From positions 124,001 through 188,000 of the forward strand of contig JAZKHE010000011.1 in NCBI GenBank assembly GCA_040385525.1: a DNA stretch of 64,000 nt. The letters are read 5' to 3'. This document shows positions 58,848 to 64,000 of the stretch, one piece after another. The position numbers and the translations under genes were made by a program. Origin of the DNA: JAZKHE01 sp040385525. Lineage in GTDB: Bacteria; Bacteroidota; Bacteroidia; UBA4408. Position 1 is the stretch's first letter. Each line of letters starts with the position of its first letter. The notes beneath the pieces were generated by a model. It made no database searches and was not told where the DNA came from. It saw only the letters and a program-made list of their open reading frames with translations.

Positions 58848-61800
58848 ATGAATTTATCCGAAATAAGCGTTAAAAGACCAGTACTAACTATTGTATTTTC
58901 AATAATAATAGTTCTATTCGGAATTATTGGTTTTTCGTATTTGGGAGTTAGAGAATATCCTGCAATTGACCCGCCAATTATTACTGTAAGAACTAATTAT
59001 GCAGGTGCTAACGCTGATGTTATCGAATCTCAAATTACCGAACCGTTAGAAGAACAAATTAATGGTATTGATGGTATTCGTTCCATTACATCGCAGAGTT
59101 CGCAAGGTGTAAGTCAAATAACTGTTGAGTTTAATTTAGAGGCTAATCTAGAAGCAGCTGCAAACGATGTAAGAGATAGAGTTTCTAGAGCAATTCGTCA
59201 GTTGCCTCCCGATTTAACGAGTCCGCCAGTTGTAACAAAATCTGATGCCAACTCTGATGCTATTTTATCGGTTACAGTTCAAAGCGATACGCGTAATCAA
59301 TTGCAATTAACTGATTATGCTGTAAATGTTTTAAAAGAACGTTTGCAAACAATTTCTGGTGTAAGTACAATTAATATTTGGGGAGAAAAAAAATACTCCA
59401 TGCGTTTGTGGCTCGACCCTCAAAAAATGGCTGCTTACGGAGTAACGCCAACAGATATTAAAATTGCTTTAGACAAAGAAAATATTGAACTACCGTCGGG
59501 AAAAATTGCAGGAAACACAACCGAGCTTTCTGTAAGAACAATGGGAAGATTAGAAACTACAGAAGATTTTTCGGAATTAATAATAAAAGAAGAAAACGGA
59601 ACTAGTATAAAATTTAAAGATGTTGGAACTGCTATATTAGGTCCCGAAAACGAAGAAAGTATTTTGCGTGGTAACGGAACACCGATGATAGGCGTTGCTT
59701 TAAATCCGCAACCTGGTGCTAACTACGTTGCAATAGCTGATGAGTTTTACAAACGTTTAGAACAAATTAAAAAAGAAAAACCAAGTGATATTACTTTAGG
59801 AATTGCATTAGACAATACCGAGTTCATTAAAAAATCGATTAGCGAGGTTGAAGAAACAATTATTATTGCTTTTATTTTAGTGGTGCTCATCATCTTTTTG
59901 TTTTTAAGAGATTGGCGCTCTACGTTAATTCCATTGGTTGCGATTCCAATTTCATTAATTGGTTCGTTTTTTATAATGTACTTATCTGGCTTTTCAATTA
60001 ACGTACTAACGCTCTTGGGCATTGTGTTAGCGACAGGTTTGGTAGTTGATGATGCTATTGTGGTGTTAGAAAACATTTATACTAAAATTGAAGCTGGAGT
60101 TCCTCCTGTTGAAGCCACCATTAAAGGTTCTCAAGAAATATTTTTCGCCATTATTTCTACAACAATTACACTTGCAGCCGTGTTTTTACCTATTATATTT
60201 TTACAAGGATTTACAGGAGCATTGTTTAGAGAATTTGGTTTTGTTGTTGCTGGTTCTGTAATTATTTCTGCATTTGTTTCGCTTACATTAACGCCAATGA
60301 TGAGTTCACGAATGTTGCGACAAAAACATTCAAAATCTAAATTTTATGAAGTAACGGAACGGTTTTTTGTGGGTTTAAATAACGCATTCGAAAACTCATT
60401 AAATAAATTTATGCCACGCAAAGGCTTAACTTTTTTAATTATGATGTTGGCTTTGGGATTTATATTTTTGTTTGGAGGCCTCTTGCAATCGGAGTTAGCA
60501 CCACTCGAAGATAGAAGCCAGTTTAGAATTTCAGCAACTGCTGCCGAAGGTGCTTCTTTTGAATACATGGATGATTATGTTCAAAAAGTAAATCAATTAG
60601 TAGCAGATAGTGTACCCGAAAAACACACCTTTCTTTCGGTAACTGCTCCTGGTTTTTCTGGTTCAGGTGCGGTTAACTCGGCTTTTATTCGTGTTATGTT
60701 GAAAGATCCTTCTGAGCGAGAAAAATCGCAACAAGAAATATCTGATTTACTCACTAAAAATTTAAAAAATTACCCCGAAGCAAAAACTTTTGTAATTCAA
60801 CAACAAACCATTCAGGCTGCTGGTGGCGGAATTGGCGGTTTGCCAGTGCAATTTGTTATTCAGGCTGAGAGTTTTGAAAAACTAAGAGAAAATCTGCCAA
60901 AATTTTTAGATGAAGCACAAAAAAATCCAACTTTTGCTGTGGTTGATGTTAACTTAAAGTTTAATAAACCAGAGTTACACATAGATATTAACCGTGAGAA
61001 AGCTCGAGATTTAGGTGTTTCAATTTTGGATGTTGGGCAAGCCTTGCAATTGGGTTTAAGTGGGCAACGTTATGGTAATTTTATTATGAACGGAAAGCAA
61101 TACCAAGTTATTGGTCAGCTGCAACGCGAAAATAGAGATGAACCCGCAGATATTAAAAGTTTATATGTTAGAAATAATAAAGGAGAATTAATTCAGCTCG
61201 ATAACATAATTAAAATTAAAGAAGAAAGTAGTCCGCCGCAATTGTTTCATTACAATCGTTATAATTCTGCAACAGTATCTGCTGCATTGGCACCTGGCAA
61301 AACAATTAAAGATGGAATTGATGCTATGCAACAAATTGCTGATAAAATTTTAGACGAAAGTTTTACGAGTTCGTTAGCTGGGCCGTCGCGTGATTTTGCT
61401 GAAAGTTCGTCTAACACATTGTTTGCATTTTTATTGGCTTTAGTTTTAATTTATTTGATTTTAGCAGCACAATTCGAAAGTTTTTCAGATCCGTTTGTGG
61501 TAATGTTAACCGTTCCTTTGGCTATGGCAGGAGCCTTGTTGTGCTTGTGGTATTTCGATCAAACATTAAATATTTTTAGCCAGATTGGAATTATTGTTTT
61601 GATAGGTTTAGTAACTAAAAATGGAATTTTAATTGTTGAGTTTGCCAACCAGAAAAAAGAAGAAGGCTTATCCAAATTTGAGGCTGCAAAACAGGCCGCT
61701 GTTTCGCGTTTGCGTCCAATTTTAATGACATCTTTAGCAACAGCCTTAGGTGCTTTGCCAATTGCATTAGCTTTAGGCGCAGGCTCAACTAGTAGAATTT

Positions 61801-61919
61801 CTTTAGGAATCGTAATTGTTGGAGGTTTGGTGTTTTCTACAGCCTTAACTTTATATATTATTCCTGTTATGTACACTATCTTTTCTAAAGAAAATAAATC
61901 GCAACAGCGTACAATCTAA
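58848..61919 (+). CDS. RND multidrug efflux pump, AcrB-like permease
   Basis: A 1023-residue HAE1-type RND transporter with twelve membrane helices and two large periplasmic loops. The start NLSEISVKRPVLTIVFSIII is typical. The proton-relay aspartates are D401-D402 in GLVVDDAIVVLENIY and the relay lysine is K924 in LVTKNGILIVEFANQ. It exports drugs, detergents or other amphiphiles in exchange for protons as a trimer. It is the pump of the marR-adaptor-pump-TolC operon. Drug range cannot be predicted; motifs are those of multidrug rather than metal (CusA) pumps. Confidence 0.96.
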   Translation: MNLSEISVKRPVLTIVFSIIIVLFGIIGFSYLGVREYPAIDPPIITVRTNYAGANADVIESQITEPLEEQINGIDGIRSITSQSSQGVSQITVEFNLEANLEAAANDVRDRVSRAIRQLPPDLTSPPVVTKSDANSDAILSVTVQSDTRNQLQLTDYAVNVLKERLQTISGVSTINIWGEKKYSMRLWLDPQKMAAYGVTPTDIKIALDKENIELPSGKIAGNTTELSVRTMGRLETTEDFSELIIKEENGTSIKFKDVGTAILGPENEESILRGNGTPMIGVALNPQPGANYVAIADEFYKRLEQIKKEKPSDITLGIALDNTEFIKKSISEVEETIIIAFILVVLIIFLFLRDWRSTLIPLVAIPISLIGSFFIMYLSGFSINVLTLLGIVLATGLVVDDAIVVLENIYTKIEAGVPPVEATIKGSQEIFFAIISTTITLAAVFLPIIFLQGFTGALFREFGFVVAGSVIISAFVSLTLTPMMSSRMLRQKHSKSKFYEVTERFFVGLNNAFENSLNKFMPRKGLTFLIMMLALGFIFLFGGLLQSELAPLEDRSQFRISATAAEGASFEYMDDYVQKVNQLVADSVPEKHTFLSVTAPGFSGSGAVNSAFIRVMLKDPSEREKSQQEISDLLTKNLKNYPEAKTFVIQQQTIQAAGGGIGGLPVQFVIQAESFEKLRENLPKFLDEAQKNPTFAVVDVNLKFNKPELHIDINREKARDLGVSILDVGQALQLGLSGQRYGNFIMNGKQYQVIGQLQRENRDEPADIKSLYVRNNKGELIQLDNIIKIKEESSPPQLFHYNRYNSATVSAALAPGKTIKDGIDAMQQIADKILDESFTSSLAGPSRDFAESSSNTLFAFLLALVLIYLILAAQFESFSDPFVVMLTVPLAMAGALLCLWYFDQTLNIFSQIGIIVLIGLVTKNGILIVEFANQKKEEGLSKFEAAKQAAVSRLRPILMTSLATALGALPIALALGAGSTSRISLGIVIVGGLVFSTALTLYIIPVMYTIFSKENKSQQRTI

Positions 61920-61930
61920 AATATTTGTAA

Positions 61931-63235
61931 ATGAAAATATTGAAATATATATGTCTTTTATTACTTGTTGTTACGATAACAAGTACTCAAGCTCAGTCGG
62001 TTATAACTATTGAAAAAGCCATTGAAATTGCCTTAGAAAATAATTTTTCTATAAAAATGGCAAAAAACAATTATTACATTTCGCAAAATAATAATTCACT
62101 TGGTAATGCAGGTTTTTTGCCCGATGTAGCTTTAAATGTAGCGCAAAGTAATTCTGTAATAAACACTAAGCAAACGTTTGTTGATGGTAGAATTTTGGAT
62201 AGAGATGGCGCAAAATCGAATAGTTTAAATGCTGGTATTGGTTTAAGTTGGACTATTTTTGATGGCATGAAAATGTTTACTACCGCCGATAAATTAAAAG
62301 AATTAGAGAAAAAAGGCGACTTGCAAGTAAAGCAAGAAGTGTTGAATGTAGTTTCTGAAGTAATTCTTAATTACAATTTAATTGTGGCTTCGCAGCAGCA
62401 AATTAAAGTGTTACAGCAGTCTATTTTGTTAAGTAATGAACGATTAAAATTAGCTGAAGATAAATTAACAGTTGGCACTGGAAGTAAATACGATTTATTA
62501 CAAGCTAAATTTGATAAAAATGCTGACGAATCGAAAGTTTTGCAACAAAGCACACAACTTTCTTCCGTTTGGAATCAGTTTAAAATTACATTGGGAGTTA
62601 AATCAGATTCAGTTTATATTATAACAGATACTTTGATTACGCTTAAAACAATAGATTTTAATACAATTAAAAAGAAATTTGACGAAGAAAATTTACTATT
62701 ACAGCAAAGTGAAATTGATAAAAAAGTGGCTGCTTTAGAAAAAAAAGAAGTTATGAGTGCTCGCTTACCAAGTATTTCGTTAAATGGAGGTTACAATTTT
62801 TTACAATCAACATCGCAAGCAGGATTTTTAGCAGCCAATCAAAACTTAGGTTTTAATTATGGAGCCAGTTTAACTTATCCACTTTTTGATGGATTTAATT
62901 TAAACCGTAAAATTCAAAATGCAGAATTACTATCTAAAAACTACGAGTTGGCTAATGATTATGCACGTTTGCAACTAAATAATTATTTTGTGCAATTGTA
63001 TACAAATTACACAACAAGTTTAAATCAGGTAAAACTAGAAGAAAGTAATGCTTTAGATGCTAAAGAAATTTTGGATTTGGCTGCTGAAAAATATAAAAAT
63101 GGCTTATTGTCAACTATAGAATTTAGAGATGCTCAACTTAATTTTTTAAGTGCTAACGATAGATTAATTAGCGCTAAAATGCAAGCAAAGCAATTAGAAG
63201 TAGAACTACTTAAAATGAGTAATAGTTTGCCTTAA
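61931..63235 (+). CDS. TolC-family outer-membrane channel of the RND operon
   Basis: A 434-residue outer-membrane factor with a signal peptide (about 1-22, cut at TQAQ), two homologous halves with long helices, and the typical LKLAEDKLTVGTGSKYDLLQ and KYKNGLLSTIEFRDAQLNFL segments. It forms the exit duct for the pump encoded 11 bp upstream and completes the tripartite exporter. A bidirectional terminator follows at 63306-63325. Confidence 0.95.
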   Translation: MKILKYICLLLLVVTITSTQAQSVITIEKAIEIALENNFSIKMAKNNYYISQNNNSLGNAGFLPDVALNVAQSNSVINTKQTFVDGRILDRDGAKSNSLNAGIGLSWTIFDGMKMFTTADKLKELEKKGDLQVKQEVLNVVSEVILNYNLIVASQQQIKVLQQSILLSNERLKLAEDKLTVGTGSKYDLLQAKFDKNADESKVLQQSTQLSSVWNQFKITLGVKSDSVYIITDTLITLKTIDFNTIKKKFDEENLLLQQSEIDKKVAALEKKEVMSARLPSISLNGGYNFLQSTSQAGFLAANQNLGFNYGASLTYPLFDGFNLNRKIQNAELLSKNYELANDYARLQLNNYFVQLYTNYTTSLNQVKLEESNALDAKEILDLAAEKYKNGLLSTIEFRDAQLNFLSANDRLISAKMQAKQLEVELLKMSNSLP

Positions 63236-63250
63236 ATTTTATATTTTTTA

Positions 63251-63288
63251 CCGCAAAGAACGCAGAGATTTCGCAGAGGTTCGCTGAG
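63251..63288 (+). repeat. CGCAGAG-type intergenic repeat
   Basis: Short unit CGCAGAG or CGCTGAG recurs about every 13-14 bp in CCGCAAAGAACGCAGAG and the following bases. I recall similar CGCAGAGAACGCAGAG stretches as dispersed repeats in several bacterial genomes. Only one copy is in this window. Confidence 0.5.
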
Positions 63289-63305
63289 TTATTGTTCAAT
63301 AAAAA

Positions 63306-63325
63306 AATCCGCAATTCTGCGGATT
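63306..63325. terminator. Bidirectional terminator
   Basis: Perfect AATCCGCA/TGCGGATT stem with seven A before and eight T after; between the convergent RND operon and the Cys/Met-rich protein gene. Confidence 0.85.
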
Positions 63326-63344
63326 TTTTTTCTGTAATAAGGTG

Positions 63345-63773
63345 TTATTTCTTTTTTACAACTGAATCTTTTTCAATTACAATTACTTTAGTCGTTTCTT
63401 CGTTAGATTCGCATTCGCTCATATCTTCGCAGCCAGCCATACCTTCGCAAGAACTTCCATCTTTGCACATCATCATGTGTGGATTACCGCCCATTTTTGA
63501 ACAACTTCCACCCGGTGAGCACATCATCATTTCGTTACCGCAATTTTGATTTGGACCACAATTACCATTCATTGCGCCGTTTGATGAACAATGACTCATA
63601 CATAAAGTGCAGCATAAACTGCAAATCATCATAATTAAAGTAACAATAATAATAGCAACAGAACCATATGTAAACCACTTGCTTACTTGTTGTTTAGTTA
63701 CATACACTAATAAAAATAAAGCAGCAATTAAAACTAATAATTGGGCTGAAAAACAAAGAGAAAAACTACACAT
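63345..63773 (-). CDS. Cys/Met-rich small membrane protein, possible metal binder
   Basis: A 142-residue protein with two hydrophobic segments (about 7-27 and 35-57) and a 75-residue hydrophilic tail. It contains 15 cysteines and about 14 methionines, grouped as CSLCCTLCMSHC, CGPNQNC, MMMCSPGGSC, HMMMCKDGSSC and later single cysteines, then an acidic stretch and a basic C-terminus (VVKKK). Cysteine and methionine clusters of this kind suit soft-metal (copper, silver or zinc) binding. I know no named family. It faces the efflux operon convergently. Confidence 0.6.
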   Translation of the reverse strand: MCSFSLCFSAQLLVLIAALFLLVYVTKQQVSKWFTYGSVAIIIVTLIMMICSLCCTLCMSHCSSNGAMNGNCGPNQNCGNEMMMCSPGGSCSKMGGNPHMMMCKDGSSCEGMAGCEDMSECESNEETTKVIVIEKDSVVKKK

Positions 63774-63872
63774 GATTTTAAAATTTAGAAGGTGAATTGA
63801 TTGTAATTATAATTAAATGTAAGAAATAATTTTAAACCGTGAAAACACAAAACAATGAAACTTCAATTATTT

Positions 63873-63900
63873 AGATGCTTCGTTCCTCAGCAGGACAAGC
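63873..63900 (+). repeat. Half copy of the palindromic dispersed repeat
   Basis: AGATGCTTCGTTCCTCAGCA at 63873-63892, then GGACAAGC, closely matches the right arm at 19018-19041 (AGATGCTTCCTTCGTCAGCA, then TGACAAAG). No matching left arm is visible nearby. Confidence 0.5.
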
Positions 63901-63975
63901 TATGTAAATAATTTTCAATTTTATCTTGTTTCTTAAATCTTACTTCTTGAATCTGTCAATCTGCTAATATTCAAA

Positions 63976-64000
63976 CTACTTCCCAGCATATTGTTGAACA
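63976..64000 (-). CDS. Possible C-terminus of a gene cut by the window edge
   Basis: The minus strand reads VQQYAGK then TAG (stop at 63978-63976), after which comes low-complexity spacer. Only seven codons are visible, so this is a weak suggestion. Confidence 0.25.

Noticed and set aside
1..64000. tRNA and rRNA genes
   Set aside because: No T-loop consensus within a cloverleaf-compatible context and no rRNA-like block was seen by eye; a covariance search would be decisive.

Overview
The window looks like a chromosomal segment of a low-GC member of the Bacteroidetes (Bacteroidota). The evidence is the AT-rich sequence, a type IX secretion sorting domain (gene ending at 33520), a gliding-motility type C-terminal domain (gene ending at 57184), SprB-type adhesin repeats, Bacteroidetes-style promoters (TAnnTTTG at about -7), the near absence of Shine-Dalgarno sites, and many small N-terminal lipoproteins. 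No phage, plasmid, insertion sequence, CRISPR array, tRNA or rRNA was recognised. Most genes are core or housekeeping; the accessory interest lies in small lipoproteins, large surface proteins and intergenic repeats.

Layout. 1-3790: surface polysaccharide or lipid-linked sugar genes (GtrB/DPM1-like GT2, GT-C membrane glycosyltransferase, sugar-nucleotide epimerase, another GT2). 3841-6509: rdgB, a MacA-like adaptor and tsaB. 6506-13987: the cell-shape operon mreB-mreC-mreD-mrdA-rodA read on the minus strand downstream of purH. 14383-20953: a lone MacB/FtsX-like permease, a 1.2 kb-residue propeller/Y_Y_Y/SpoIIE signalling lipoprotein, a small membrane protein and a TolC-like protein. 21050-27217: HU, the kynurenine genes kmo and kynU, hemL diverging from them, and a UbiA-like membrane protein. 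27321-33520: gcvP and a secreted T9SS protein. 33741-40069: fbp, a GNAT acetyltransferase, aspartate kinase, pdhB and etfBA. 40145-46058: bifunctional nuclease, RsmB-like RNA methyltransferase, nucleoside transporter, thyA-folA, a Kazal lipoprotein and a TraB/GumN protein. 46091-48703: four small cysteine-containing lipoproteins, two of them recent duplicates flanking a MauE-thioredoxin fusion. 49004-57184: a TMTC-like GT-C/TPR protein followed by a 2046-residue adhesin. 57301-63235: a MarR-regulated RND efflux operon. 63345-63773: a Cys/Met-rich membrane protein.

How genes work together. mreBCD, mrdA and rodA form one elongasome operon with 4-11 bp overlaps. kynU and kmo are a two-gene unit with one promoter and one terminator. 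thyA and folA cooperate in thymidylate synthesis and folate recycling, next to a nucleoside permease. etfB and etfA form the electron-transfer flavoprotein. MarR, adaptor, RND pump and TolC form a complete tripartite exporter with its repressor.

The most unusual signals are: (i) a roughly 130-160 bp structured intergenic repeat in two copies (14090-14251, 42048-42207) with a compensatory base change in a predicted stem and mutually exclusive hairpins; (ii) the duplicated cysteine lipoproteins around a membrane thiol oxidoreductase; (iii) a palindromic dispersed repeat inserted in frame in the SpoIIE phosphatase domain; (iv) a TMTC-like putative O-glycosyltransferase directly upstream of an Ig-like repeat adhesin; and (v) promoters so close to start codons that leaderless mRNAs are predicted. 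Several start codons were revised using these promoters.
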